From Prorocentrum cordatum (Eukaryota; Sar; Dinophyceae; Prorocentrales; Prorocentraceae), in the NCBI GenBank assembly GCA_963575745.1, contig CAUYUJ010015029.1, positions 62,001-126,000 of the forward strand: DNA of 64,000 bases. The letters run 5' to 3'. This document shows positions 1 to 10,850 of this stretch, piece after piece. The first letter of the stretch is position 1. Each line of letters begins with the position of its first letter. Below the pieces are notes generated by a model, which had not been told where the DNA came from, did no database searches, and worked only from the letters and a program-made list of their open reading frames with translations. The position numbers and the translations under genes are program-made.

Positions 1-83
1 GTGTCCCTCCCGCTTTCGGCAAATGTGCCTCAAGTGGTACCACTTGAGGCGTGTCAATCTAGCCCGCAATCCGGGCACAAAGG

Positions 84-282
84 TCCACGCCACGCGGAGC
101 ACCAACCCCACACGAAACACCCCACGATAGACTAACGGTAACACAACACAAGACACACCAGCCAACACTACACGAAGCGCCCCACGAAACACCCCACGAT
201 GCACTACACGGGATACCCAACGAAGCACCCCACGCAACCCCCCACGAAACACCCCGCGAAACCAACCACGGAACACCCCTAT
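84..282. repeat. CACGAAACACCCCACGA-type minisatellite
   Basis: Imperfect tandem copies of a roughly 17-20 bp unit built on CACGAAACACCCCACGA recur through this stretch, with short non-repeat interruptions around 130-165. The apparent open frame across it is low complexity (W/G/S/V) and is not a gene. No flanking repeats or element ends were recognised. Confidence 0.7.
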
Positions 283-307
283 ACTACACCGCGGGCGCCT
301 CTTTGGG

Positions 308-1654
308 TTGCTACTCTTTGAGCGCCTCGCTTGGGCCGCTGAACAAGGAAAAACATTCGCGCGACTTGCATTCGAGGATGCCCTTCTTTGCGTCGCGCGC
401 GACGTGGCCACCGTCCACAGCGAAGGCCGACGTCGGCAGCTTCTTTTGGCATTTGCCACTGCGCTGGTAGGCTTGCCAACTGCGCGCCGTGAGCCCGTCG
501 GTGACGCAATCTGCGAACGCTACCTTACTATTCCTTGCGAGGTGCCCACTCAGTTGATCGTCGCTGATGTGCCCCTGCTGGGCGAACTCTTTTCTGCCGC
601 GCCTGCTGCGGCCCACGCGCGCCACTCTCGCTCCTTTTTTCGCCCGATATTTTTTTCTGGTTGCGAGCCGCGTGATTTTCATTCCAGAGAATCACCCCGC
701 GATGTGGAGCGCAGCGCGTCAATGACGTCGCTTCCGCTTCTGCCTTCCTCTCGCGGTGGGCGGTATCTGCATTTGCCCCTCGCGTCGCCCTTTCTTTTGC
801 TTCGGCGCATGTCCGACGCAGTCTTTCTCCAGCCGCGGCGCGTCTCTCCAATTCGCGTTGCTACTGCGCGACTTGTTCTCCGACTTGCACTTCGCGCAGT
901 ACTGAGTCCCAATCAGTTTCGCCTCCTCCCCGTCGCCATATCCCGCAACGCCCCGATCGCCGCCATGCCGCGTCGGAACGTCGCTCTCCGCTTTGGCTGC
1001 CCATCCTCCACGCATTTTGCGCCATTTCTCGTCCGCACTTTTCACCGCCGCCGCGCATTCTTTACAAAACGCTAGCCGTTCTTTCCCCTGGAACTCGTAC
1101 TTCGTGCGCGCTTCAACCAGCAACCTCCGCCGGCGCCGCCCGCGCTGACCTCGTGGCATTAGTTCCGCCTCCCACTCATCCCAATCAACTCTCTCACTTC
1201 GGAGCACTTGCAACGGCTTCTTAGCGCCAACCATCTCACCTTCGTTGCGTGGCTCCCTATCAAAGGCAGGAAAATCGAAAGGTTCTCTCGCCTGCGCGCG
1301 CGCGCTGGCAACGCAACCTGACATCCCTGCGCTGAGTGCGCCGTCGCTGCCAATGACGGGGTGATAATAAACTTGGTGCGTTTCACACTCAATACAGGAT
1401 GCTTCCGACACCCATACAAGAACCAGTGCCGCCCTTTCTATGGGAAGATCGGGTATACGCCTGGCTCCCAGCCTGGCAGGCGCAACTCCTTCGCATGAAA
1501 GTCCAACACAAACGCTCTCGGTACATGCAATGAGACCTCCTCGTGGAACACCCATCCATGGATCGTCGCTGTGCGCTCCCGCAGGAGCTGCTTCTTCGAC
1601 CGATCCAGGTGATCTCCCAAAGCTACGGGCACCCCTGCGTCGTGAGTTGTTCAC
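308..1654 (-). pseudogene. Decayed Cys-rich (zinc-knuckle-like) reading frame, unrecognised
   Basis: On the minus strand one frame runs from about 1654 to 308 and is broken by two in-frame TGA codons, at 719-721 and near 692-694. The translated product is rich in K/R/E and has spaced Cys pairs: SCIEC, FCKECAAAV, QYCAKCKSEN, and, after the stops, GKCQKKLP and ECKSRECF. This pattern of repeated CxxC pairs separated by helical charged segments suggests small zinc-binding modules, like the Cys-rich hypothetical proteins common in dinoflagellates. No catalytic motif is visible. The stops could mark a pseudogene, or one or more introns could remove them; I saw no clear splice evidence. Function is unknown. 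Confidence 0.35.
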
Positions 1655-1999
1655 GATCCTCAGGGATCTCCCAAGCGACCCCTCTCGGAGGCCGCCCGCG
1701 CCCCGCGCCTGGGCCCCGCCGCGGCGGCGGCGGCGAGCGGGGGAGAAACGCGCGGCCGCTGAGGGCCAAGGGGCGGGCCGCGCTTAAGGCGGCGCAGGCG
1801 AGTCGGCCGCCCGCGCCGCAACGCCGGCCCCCGCCAGCCGCGCTGCCGCGCGGTCCGGCACGCGGAACGCAGACGCAGACGCCCACCATCAACTCCGCCG
1901 ACCTCTTATGGGTGTCTGGGCGTGTGAGATGCCTTCCCCCCAGAATCCCCCCCTTCGGACTACAACTGGGAGTTTGACCTCCCCCCCTGGCCCGGCACG
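1655..1999. other. GC-rich non-coding stretch
   Basis: Very GC-rich DNA with long Pro/Arg/Ala frames in several phases, as expected from composition alone. No protein motif, RNA gene or clear repeat unit was recognised. Confidence 0.5.
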
Positions 2000-2739
2000 A
2001 CCCCGCACCGAACGCGTCCTGGGGAAGCAGAAGCCCCAAAATGGGCCAGGAGGTCACCAAGACGCCCCCGAGACGGTCCAAGAGGGCCTCGAGACGCCGA
2101 AACATCGTTCAGAGACGCCCACGATAGCCTCCAGACGGCTTCCGAAGCCCCCATGATGACGGCCCAAGAGGCCCCCAAGATGCGTCCTAAGAGGGTCCCA
2201 AGAAAAAACAAATCGGCCCATTCCGTTGTTAAACGTATATGTTTACCAGATCCGCCTTGTGGGCTTTCACGACGTCCAAGACGGGCCAAGGAACCTTCAA
2301 TATCGCCCAAAGACGGCAAAAAAACCCAAGACAATCCAAAAGGGCCCCCAGTCGGCTCCATGAGAGACCCCACAAGGCAATGTTTCGAGCCTTCGGCCCC
2401 AAGACATCCCCAGCCTACCCCAAGAACCCCTCAAGATGCCCCAAGGATCTCCCAGGACCCCCCCAACAAGCCGAGATACCCCACAAGAAACCCAAATACC
2501 ACCTCCAAGACGCCCACGTGAAGCCTCCCACGACATCGCATCAGCCATCCCAAGGCCCGCAAGCCCGCAATCCAGACACGCTGGCGGGATACACCGCAGG
2601 CCATTCGAGAACCACTCCTCCGGGTTTGGGACCGATACCTGCCGTTTGTGAACGATGGTCCACAGGACCACGCCCCCGAAAAAATCCAGGGGTCGGCGGA
2701 TGTGGCGTAAGCCTATAGAGTCACCCAGAACGCTCCCCC
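2000..2739. repeat. Degenerate GGCCCCAAGA repeat block, copy 1
   Basis: The DNA is a drifting array of 10-12 bp units of the form GGCCCCAAGA or CCCAAGACG. All frames translate to Pro/Arg/Lys-rich or, on the other strand, LGxLLG/SWG-rich low-complexity peptides, so the many open frames are artefacts. The block ends at 2718-2745 with AGAGTCACCCAGAACGC, a degraded version of the end sequence shared by the next two blocks. Confidence 0.65.
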
Positions 2740-3740
2740 CCAGGGACTACGCCACATCCGTCGACCCAGAGTGGCCACCCCCATTTGGGGTTCAAAAACG
2801 TACCAAAACCGATGTCAAATCGATGATTCGGGACTTTGGGCCCACTGGGAGGCCCAATAGGGCCTCAAGACGGCCCCATATGGCTTCCAGACGGGCGAGG
2901 ACGGCTCCAAGACGGTCCACGATGGCCCCAAAAGGGCCCAAGAAACTCCGAAGACGCCTCAAGAGGGCCCCAAGACGACCCCCAAGAGTGCCTCCAGAAG
3001 CCAAAACCATTAATTTTCCCGATCGTGTTTTATGATTTTAGCGTTCTCGCCTTTCTCGACTCTCAGAAGCCCATGGCCGCCCAGGCAGCCACCAAAATTG
3101 TCCCAAAAAGGCCCAAGCAGCCTCCAAAAGGGCCCCCAAACAGCCCAGGAGGGCCCCAAGACGGCCCAAAGGGGCCCCCAAGGCGGTCCCAAAAAACCCT
3201 GAGACGGCCCAAGAGGACCCCAAGAGAACCCCAAGGCGGCGGCGAGAGGCCCCCAAGACGGCCTCCGAAGGGGCGGAACGGCGCAAAAACGCCCCAAGAC
3301 GGCCCAAGACGCCCCCAAGACGCCACGAGAGGCCCCCAAGAGGCCCCCAAAGGGCTAAAAAAAAAACCCAAGAGGCCTCCAAAAAGTCCCCAAGAGGCCT
3401 CAAAGAAGCCCCCACAAGGCCACACAACGACTGGAGTGTAATGTTATTTTTCTCCCCCTGGGCGATCTGCGGCGCAGCGCCAGCCAGGTGGAAGTTGGTC
3501 ACGGCGGCGCCCATGATTAGAGCCGGCCCCGGAAGGGAAGATGGGGAGGGAGTATGAAAAGGAGGGGGGGAGAGGCCCCAAAGAAGTCCCCAAGAGGCCC
3601 AAAGAAGCTCCCAAGAGGCCTCCAGGAGGCCCCCAGGAGCCTCCCAAGAGGCCCCGCGACGACGTGACTGTACGTGCTCCGGACGTGCACCCCGCGAAGC
3701 GAGAGGAATCACCCAGAACGCTTTTCTTTTACCACGTTCG
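2740..3740. repeat. Degenerate GGCCCCAAGA repeat block, copy 2, with conserved end
   Basis: The block opens with a less repetitive leader containing TACCAAAACC and an AATCGATGA-like segment, continues as GGCCCCAAGA arrays, and closes with a conserved end. Positions 3667-3713 match 4486-4532 essentially base for base (ACTGTACGTGCTCCGG ... GCGAGAGGAATCACC). A partial extra end (CAACGACTGGA) lies at 3425. With copy 3 it forms a higher-order repeat of roughly 0.7-1.0 kb. Confidence 0.65.
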
Positions 3741-3867
3741 GAGGTGACGCTTTGCCGGAGGCAGGTCTGCGGAGGCGATAATGCAACGTATCCTATGTAT
3801 CCAATGACTGCACAATTGCTGCATATTGTATTATGTTACGTTACCATGTCTCTCCCCCTAACCTCCC

Positions 3868-4555
3868 CCCCGAGGCCACGCCATCCCCACCGACCCAAGA
3901 TGCCCCCTCCCCTCCTGGGCCTAACAACCTACCAAAACCTGACGAAAATCAATGAATTGGGCCTGCTGGCCCTCTTAGGGGGCCCACAGGGCTTCAAGAC
4001 GGCTCGAGATGGCCTCAAGACAGCCCAAGACGGCCCCAAAACGGCCCAAGATGGCCCCAAGAGGGCCTAGAAAGACCCCAAGACGCCCCAAGAGGGCCCC
4101 CAGAGGACCCCCAATGGCACCTCCAGAAGCCAAAAATCATTGCCAGGACGGCCGAAACAACCTCCGAAGTGACCCCCAGGCGGCCCAAGAAGCCCTCAAG
4201 AGGGCCCCAAAACGGCCCAAGAGGGCCCCCAGGCAGCCCAAAGAGGCCGCCGAGATGCCCCAAGAGGCCCCCAAGACGGCCCAAGAGTACCCCAAGACAG
4301 TCTCCGAAGGGACCAGACAGCGCACGAGAGCCCCCAAGACGCCCACACGGGGCTGCGGGAGGCCCCCAAGAGGCCTCCCAGAGGCCCCCAAGAGGCCTCC
4401 CAGACGTCCCCGCGAGGACCCAAGAGGCCCCAAAGAGGCCTCCAAGGGGCCCCCAAGAAGTTCCCAGAGGCCCGACAACGACTGGACTGTACGTGCTCCG
4501 GACGTGCACCCCGCGAAGCGAGAGGAATCACCAAGAGCGCTTTTCTGTTAGAGGA
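3868..4555. repeat. Degenerate GGCCCCAAGA repeat block, copy 3, with conserved end
   Basis: Same organisation as the preceding block: a leader with CTACCAAAACC and AATCAATGA, a GGCCCCAAGA-type array from about 3980, then the conserved end at 4476-4550. The end repeats the 3667-3713 segment exactly and continues with a diverged AAGAGCGCTTTTCTGTTA. No coding capacity beyond low complexity. Confidence 0.65.
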
Positions 4556-4919
4556 TGAATCTGGAACGCTCTGGATGAGGAACTTCGATGGGCATCTTCC
4601 CAGGGGACGTTGGGTCAACTCTCGTTTCGCTAGCACTTAGGCCCGCGTCATCGAGAAGATCCCAGGCACTTGCATGCCTGGAATGTGGTATCGCACCGTT
4701 GAATTGAACACCCCCTGGGACTCTGAAAATCTCCGGCAGATGGTCCTCACTGGCTTCGTAGATGACACCGTCAACAAGATGTTCGAAAGTAGCAGAACAG
4801 GAGGCTCGACACTAGACAACCTGGAGCTAGGCAGCACGATCGAGAACAACAGAGTCGACGCAGGCATGAACGGCACTGGGGCCCTTCAGAGCACCAGCAA
4901 GCAAGACAACGTAGAATAT

Positions 4920-6056
4920 GTTAGGGGTGCTGGAGAACACAGCGTGAGCAGGTTGATTCGCAAGCAACACAGCCGCATAGCTGGCAACACGATGCGTCAT
5001 GTGGTATCCTTGGACCCCGAACTAGCTAAACGACTTAGGGCACAACACGCAGCTTACTACTCCATGGGCAAGTCCTGGACCACTAGAGAAATGAAACTTC
5101 GGGTCAAGAGTTCTCTGCATAAAGGTTAAAGGTCTATTTGTCAGCATGATGGCGCGCAGTGGGCTAGAAGTCAGTGTCAAGAACACAGAACCGCTCACCA
5201 GCAGCGACCTGGTCTCGCTGGAGTTCATCGTGCGCCAAGGTTGTGGTACTTTGAGGCACCGCCGAATGGGATGAAGATGTCGAGCATGTTGCCAACTGCT
5301 CCACCCGGGACATCCTCAGAAAATTTCGGGTTGCCCCCCCCCCTACACCTTGAACCGAGAATCAAAGATTCGAAATTGTTCCAGAGCGTGGTTTAGGAGC
5401 GCGTCAACAATCGACGATTCTTAACCACATGCTTCGGGACATCTTGTGTCGACGGTGCTGTCTTTACAGAGAGCGGGGCTACACACGCTCACGCTCGTCC
5501 GTGGGCCCGCCAGCTGGGGCAGGATGTCTTTGCACTTCGGGAGCTCGAGTGGAAAAAACATGTGGGAATTGTGTCCAGGTCTGTTTGGTATTATTTTTTT
5601 ATGGCTCCGGGATACTTATTAATCCCGATTGCGACGAACTTCGAGCTGCCTTTTTCGTCATATCAAACGACCCGCCCAGAGGATCATGCAGCAGGTGGAG
5701 GAGAGTCCGTGTGCCATCAACTGCTGGAGGACAGGTCCCCTTTCAGCACCAGGTGGCCCACAAAACATGCCCTCACGAAACACATCGCTAACCCGATCGG
5801 CGGCACGCACGGAATACTCAAGATTGCTCGGACCCGGGCTAAAACAAACAGGTGTCCCCTGTGTCACAGCACCTTCCAAGACAAGTTTGCCGCCACACAT
5901 CACGTCGCTGCGAATCTTCGACGACAGTACTGCCCAACCAATCGAGCACGATTCGAAGATGAACTCATTGTACCAACATCGATGTCCTGCCAGTTATGCG
6001 AGGAAACATTTGAAGACATAACGCTCTGGTTCAATCGCGCCCGTGAGCACTGATCC
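4920..6056 (+). pseudogene. Decayed LINE ORF2, RT thumb to C-terminal zinc fingers
   Basis: Two open segments in different frames look like the back half of a non-LTR retrotransposon polyprotein. At 5017-5115 the peptide LAKRLRAQHAAYYSMGKSW resembles the region after the RT thumb in dinoflagellate LINEs. At 5562-6053 the end of the protein carries two C2H2-like fingers: CPLC with THH (Cys at about 5853) and CQLCEETF ending REH (Cys at about 5988, first His lost). A run reading KHIANPIGGTHGI precedes them. Frames change near 5130 and 5400-5560. The 5' limit is uncertain, and the catalytic YxDD box was not found upstream. Confidence 0.55.
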
Positions 6057-6189
6057 CCGCTACTGCATCCAGTCTTCGGCATACGTGGACCACGTGGCAG
6101 TTTTGTTTCTGAATCTCGTTCGGGCAGCAAGCCAGTGGAGTGCAGCTGGCAGAAGTTTTTCGCCGAGAACTGGACTCCACAACTCACTG

Positions 6190-6925
6190 GACCCAAAAAT
6201 GGGCGATGCCAAAGCGACGGACAAGAGCTGGCTAGTCAGAGATCTGTCCAAGAACTTCGCGGTCGGGGCGGGTTCCAAAGCCAAGGCAACCAGAGACGGA
6301 TAGGCGGTCGGAATGGAGGAGGAGGAGGACAGAGAACTGGACATGGAGATGCTCTCCACCATGCAAGGTTGATTCTGCAACTCGAAGCTCAAGTCCGCCT
6401 CCTCGATCACGAACCTATGATCACAGCCGTAGTAGGGCGCAAACACCAGCTTGTGATCGACGGCGACAAGGCGTACCAAGAGTTCGTGAAAGCTTGCAAG
6501 GCCGACCCCTCAGTGAGCAGGGACCTCCAGACTCCAAAGTGGCCTACAGAGTTCTGTTCGTCTTTAAAGAGTGGTCCTTCAAGGACACCTCGGTACCACG
6601 CTCCATGATGGAGTTCGACATAGGAGTTGCTCATCGCCATGCAAAAAAACACTCCAGACCCGATGCCATCGCCATGTAGATCAAGGAAGCAGCAGTCTTC
6701 CCGATTTCCGACAAGCCAGGGCAGCCACAGAAGAGCAGGCTCTTATTCAAGCTCCTAGGACAGGTGCTGGTGCCAGGCGGCGAAGGCCAGCGACAATAAC
6801 TACTGGCGGCGCCGCAGCAGGAAGTTCACCCAATATACGTCTCGAGTACACAGGAACTCCCGACAGCGCTGCTGCAGATCAAAAGGTGCCCTGTTCGAGG
6901 TCAGGCACAGCGGATGCAAGATAGC
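6190..6925 (+). pseudogene. ORF1-like fragment of a LINE, decayed
   Basis: A Gly/Arg-rich start (GGRNGGGGGQRTGHG, about 6300) is followed by a helical segment LQLEAQVRLLDHEPMITAVV and then GDKAYQEFVKACKADPS. This order resembles the frame at 32.2 kb (LAKLTLQLANERRS...) and the general shape of dinoflagellate LINE ORF1 proteins. At 6494-6679 another frame gives VLFVFKEWSFKDTSV. Frames shift near 6500 and 6580. It lies directly behind the dead ORF2 end at 6056 in the same direction, so it may be the front of a second, tandem element. Assignment is by general resemblance only. Confidence 0.35.
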
Positions 6926-7684
6926 CATGATCAAACCTTCTCGCGGCAACCTCGTCCGTAAACCGATACCGAAGCGGAAATAGATCGACCAAGATGGCGC
7001 AATTAGAGATCAAGTCTTCTTGCTCTGGATTGGGTCTGTGCTAATTCCATACACGTACGCCTACGAAGCTGCGCGCTCAATGGTGGGTGCCTCCCAATGA
7101 TTTGAAACACTTTGCCTTCCCCGCCCCTCGTCGCTCACTGCTGGACACCGTATTCCAGGCGTCTCCTGGCAGGGGAGTTCACGCGTGGCAACCACAAACA
7201 CTGAATGCCGTGGTGAAGCTAGGTTGGCGGCGCTCCTGCCGCGCCTTCGATGTGCCCCCCCTTCGGTCTTGCACGCCGTCTAGGCTTCCCCGAGCGCGTC
7301 TGCAGATGCTGTGCCCTTCGCGCACAAGTCATCGATCGCGGGCTAAATTGGCTGCAGAGCTTCCGAACTGCGGCGGCGAGGCACTGCTTGCCGCCCGTCT
7401 GCAATATGAGGGCCTGGGTCAATGAGGACTCCCCGCTCGCCTCCCGATCCCTCGACCGCTTTCGTTGGCCCAGCGCGGCGGTGGGCCAGGCTCCCGTGCA
7501 GCGACCTCCCTGCTGCACGGTCATCTGCCACTCTTGCAGGTGCACGGCGCTCCGAATGGAGCTGCGAAGCAGAGGCCGTGACCACCTAAGGCCGTACTTA
7601 TCCCCCCCCCCAGGTTCACGCCTGCGCCTCGAGACTTGCAGCCTGATCTGAACGTGTGAGAGTGAACGAGCTCCTCCCTTCGTT
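6926..7684. other. No gene recognised
   Basis: Mixed-composition DNA with short overlapping frames in both directions. No motif, repeat array or RNA gene was recognised. The 3' part (7080-7640) is Pro/Arg/Cys-rich in translation, without a conserved pattern. Confidence 0.4.
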
Positions 7685-7738
7685 CCGAATTATATTCTCC
7701 TCCACCAGCTGCTGCTGCTGCTCCTCCTCCTCCTCTTC
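7685..7738 (+). repeat. TCC/CTG microsatellite at the 5' edge of a truncated LINE
   Basis: Starts CTCCTCCACC, continues as CTG triplets and then TCC triplets to about 7738. Recognisable LINE ORF2 sequence starts directly after it. It is the 5' partner of the TCC tract at 9768-9853. Confidence 0.75.
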
Positions 7739-9715
7739 CGCCACGGTGCCTTGGGCCTCCCGCGCTACGAGCTTGAGAAGATCCGTGCACAAGCTGCCAC
7801 TTGTTCTGACTATTGGAGCCCAGGTGCGTCCACGACTAGTGTCTTGCACGTTTTGGAGGAGGAGGAGGAGGAGGAGGAGGAGGAGAGAGGAGGAGGGGGG
7901 GAGGAGGAGGAGGAGGAGGAGGAGGAGTTCAACGACTACAGGGACGATCCTGTGTTTCGTCTCAGGGTGGTGCAACTCACTACCCTTGCTGAAGTGTGGC
8001 AGGCACTGCCCCCCCAGGCATCCGGGCAGGAGTGCGTCGAGCGTGGTCTCGCCTCGGCGATGGTTTCGCCTGGAAGTCTGCTGCCGAGCGGTGGAAACTC
8101 GTTCGTGGCCCGACTGCGGCTGTTTACGTCGCCCTTCTGGATCTGGAGTGGGTCCCTCGTGCCGCTGATGTGTGGGAAGTTCCTGGACAACCTCATTTCA
8201 GCTTATCCGATCCCGATTGTCGGTATCATCTCGTTCGGTGTGTGCAGGTGTGGAGTGTGGGGCGAAAACTGCTGTACATGCGTGTGCTCAAGGCCTTGAG
8301 CACGGAGCTGAGTGCAGTATATTTCGCCGTCTCCATCGCAGTCTCCTGCGAGATGGTGATTTCCAACGTGCAGCGATGCTCGTAAACATTGTTGTTGGAT
8401 CGTGCTGGCCAAAGGGTCGTCTCCAGGATTCAGGATACGCATCTAACGGGGAGTGCCTAAGATGCGCCGACCAGAAGGAAGATACGAAACACCATTGTTG
8501 GAATTACCCGTGTAATGATCACATGCAGAACGCAGCTGTCGTGACTACTACCTTATTCCACAAGCTGATGCTGCCGCCCACGACTCAGCCTACTGGCCCC
8601 ATGGATTACCCTCGTTGGCTAGCACCGTGGGCTTTGTGCCTGCCCCTGGCTCCTACGTGTGGTCCTGGGGACCCTTTGGGCCTCAGCAGGTTATCGAGGG
8701 TGGAGCCTGGGGACTGGATGGCTCTTGAGGCAAGCCTGCTCAAGATGATCGCTTGAGAAGGCGTGGACGGTTCGCGGTGCGTCTTGGGAAACCCCGTGCA
8801 GGCCAACCTCGTCTCAGTGCTGCATGGTGTGGTAGCCTCCCCACTGCCGGGCAATCTAGTCCGAGGGCAGAACTGCTCGCCCCCCTGGACCCGATGAACC
8901 GCAGTATTGGATGTCTTGAATGCTATACCGACTGCCTGCCTCTACGCCGTGCCATGTCTAAGTCGCGAGCTCACATGTCCCGGCACTCGCCCATGCTCGA
9001 TCTGTGGGCTCGGATCTGGGATGCGATCGATCGGTGAGGTCCTGGCAGGATCACTGTGATGTGGACTGAGTCTCATGCGACTGAAGATGCAGGAACAAAT
9101 CGCCATTGGGTCAGATGAATTGTTTCTGAATTGGTGTGCAGATTTCTTTGCAGGATGGGCTGCTGAATCGAAGGCAGTCCCTCCCCAGATTGTCCAGCAG
9201 GTCGTAGACCGTGATGTCCTTACCCACTCTGTCCTGTGTAGACTGCTGGCCACCAACATGGAGGTGGCCACCCAGTGCACGCGCCTGGCGGCTCATCGTG
9301 TCGGCCGAGCTGCACCCAGGCCCTGTTCTCTCTTTTCTCTCGGCACCAGGCAGGCCCGCCTTAGAGAGGCGGGGCACTCCTGTGCCAAGCGTGGTGAGAA
9401 TTTGATATGTCAGGTTGTAATCGAAAATTGCTGTTGCGAGGTTCCTTGCGAAGGTTCCTCCCTGGTCCGTGCTCTCGCCCAGAAGTGTGGACCCTTGGGG
9501 CCCCATCTGGACCACCCTCTGTTTCCCAGGGCTCACGGCTCACATCAGTTAGCCGTGATGCGAGCTGTGCCCATTGTGAGGGCTATGGTGCATTCAATTC
9601 TGTGAACCTGAGCAGGCAATGTCCGACCCACCTCTCTAAGATTGGGGAGGATGTGCTCCGTCATTTGTAGAGGGGTTTGTCGCCCAAGAGCGGTGTCCCA
9701 TTCCCTGATGTGTGA
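7739..9715 (+). pseudogene. 5'-truncated, frameshifted LINE ORF2 related to the intact element
   Basis: The plus strand encodes, across three frames, the back 40 percent of the ORF2 found intact at 14746-19422, starting at its residue ~911. Matching landmarks, in order: YWSPGA (7811), YRDDP (7939), LLDLEWVP (8138), FRRLHRSLL (8323), ECLRCADQKEDTKHHC zinc knuckle (8453), SPRAELLA (8857) and YTDCLPLRRAM (8922) of RNase H, MLDLWARIWD (8994), LNWCADFFAG (9127) and the final RGLSPKSG ... stop TGA at 9713-9715. Intact ORF2 ends RGLPPKSG. Frameshifts lie near 8000, 8200, 8750 and 9050-9080. The RT catalytic part is absent. A GAG tract interrupts it at 7853-7927. This is a dead copy on the opposite strand to the intact element. 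Confidence 0.85.
7853..7927 (+). repeat. GAG microsatellite inside LINE coding sequence
   Basis: About 24 triplets, mostly GAG with a short GGG-rich centre. It encodes a Glu/Gly run inserted between TTSVLHV and FNDYRDDP, where intact ORF2 has TTALAVRRQYRDDP. The reading frame is preserved on both sides. Confidence 0.85.
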
Positions 9716-9767
9716 GTGTTCGAGCGTGCCCTCGCTTGACCAGGTCCCCACGGCCCCCCCGAACCAA

Positions 9768-9853
9768 TCCTCCTCCTCCTCCTCCTCCTCCTCCTCCTCC
9801 TCCTCCTCCTCCTCCTCCTCCTCCTCCTCCTCCTCCTCCTCCTCCTCCTCTCC
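9768..9853 (+). repeat. TCC microsatellite, 3' tail of the truncated LINE
   Basis: About 28 nearly perfect TCC triplets. They begin 52 nt after the ORF2 stop codon (9713-9715). In the intact element the TCC tract begins 55 nt after the corresponding stop, so the tract is likely the element's 3' terminus. Confidence 0.8.
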
Positions 9854-10024
9854 GTCTCATCCTCATCCTGGGCCTCGTCATGCTTCCTTCCCTTCCGGCA
9901 CGCGGGAGCGAGCACAGCGGTCGTCCCACCATCTGCCTCGCGCGATTCTCCAGCTCCACCATGCGGATCTGCCGGCACCGCGCTGCACGGAGCGGGCGGG
10001 CAACCTCCACTTACCACCTCCATG

Positions 10025-10127
10025 TCCTCGTCCTCCTCCTCCTCCTCCTCCTCCTCCTCCTCCTCCTCCTCCTCCTCCTCCCCCTCCTCCTCCCCCTCCT
10101 CCTCCTCCTCCTCATCCTCCTCCTCCG
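10025..10127 (+). repeat. TCC microsatellite
   Basis: A second tract of TCC triplets with a few CCC interruptions, about 170 bp beyond the first. The Leu, Ser and Pro runs seen in translation come from it. No LINE end was recognised next to it. Confidence 0.8.
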
Positions 10128-10630
10128 CCTTGCATTTCATCCCTGCACCTCCTGCTTCTGCCTGAGAGCCCAGCATCGCGCAGCAACGTCATTACGAGCG
10201 CTGTCGTTTCTGAATCTCGGCGCCCGACGGTTTTTCCAAGGCCCTGTTTGGCTCCTCAAAGCACAGCACGCAACGAAACACAGTAGCAGGCACGAAGTCG
10301 AGAGGAATGTGGGCCACGTCGTGCAACAAATGCTGCCGAGAGTCGTGTCTTTCCCCGCGTGCCCCCTCCTCCTCCACCATGTGGGCCTGAGGTCGCAGGT
10401 TGCTACGAACACACAGAGCGAGCGCGGGCTGGCCAGAATAGGCGGGTGCGGGAGGGAAGGGCGAGCACGAGGACGAGTATCCCGAGTACACCTCGGGCGA
10501 AGAGCAAGAGGAGGGGCCCAGGAACGCGGGGCAGGGAGCACGACGAGGGGGACTGCAGTCCGCCGACCCCCGCTTGCCTGGGGTGAGAAGGCGTGTGAGA
10601 TGATTGGGCGTCCCCCTCTCGGGGATCTTC
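10128..10630. other. No gene recognised
   Basis: Overlapping frames in both directions without recognisable motifs. The longest frames here are extensions of the TCC tracts. Confidence 0.4.
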
Positions 10631-10850
10631 TGACCCGGGTCAATCCAGACCCGGGTCAGCAGGAAACCCAAAACTGCAATGCAGGAAAACAAAAACTGCA
10701 CCGCAGGTCTTCGCAGACCCGGGTCAGCCAATACGCGCGGCCGCCTCGCGGCCACGAGCGGCTCCCTAACCCGGGTCAGCCAGAGGGGGTCTTCGCAGGA
10801 TCCTGCAGGATCTGGCGCCCTGGCTGACCCCCGTTTGCATTGACCCCCGT
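10631..10850. repeat. Cluster of GACCCGGGTC palindromes
   Basis: The perfect 12 bp palindrome TGACCCGGGTCA lies at 10631-10642. GACCCGGGTC recurs at 10648-10657 and 10716-10725, and AACCCGGGTC at about 10769. Between and after them are small direct repeats (AAAACTGCAnnGCAGG, GGTCTTCGCAG) and the near-palindrome CAGGATCCTGCAGGATC. Function unknown. Confidence 0.7.

Noticed and set aside
2836-4551. Proline/arginine-rich and LGxLLG-rich long frames
   Set aside because: Products of the degenerate GGCCCCAAGA array, present in several frames at once.
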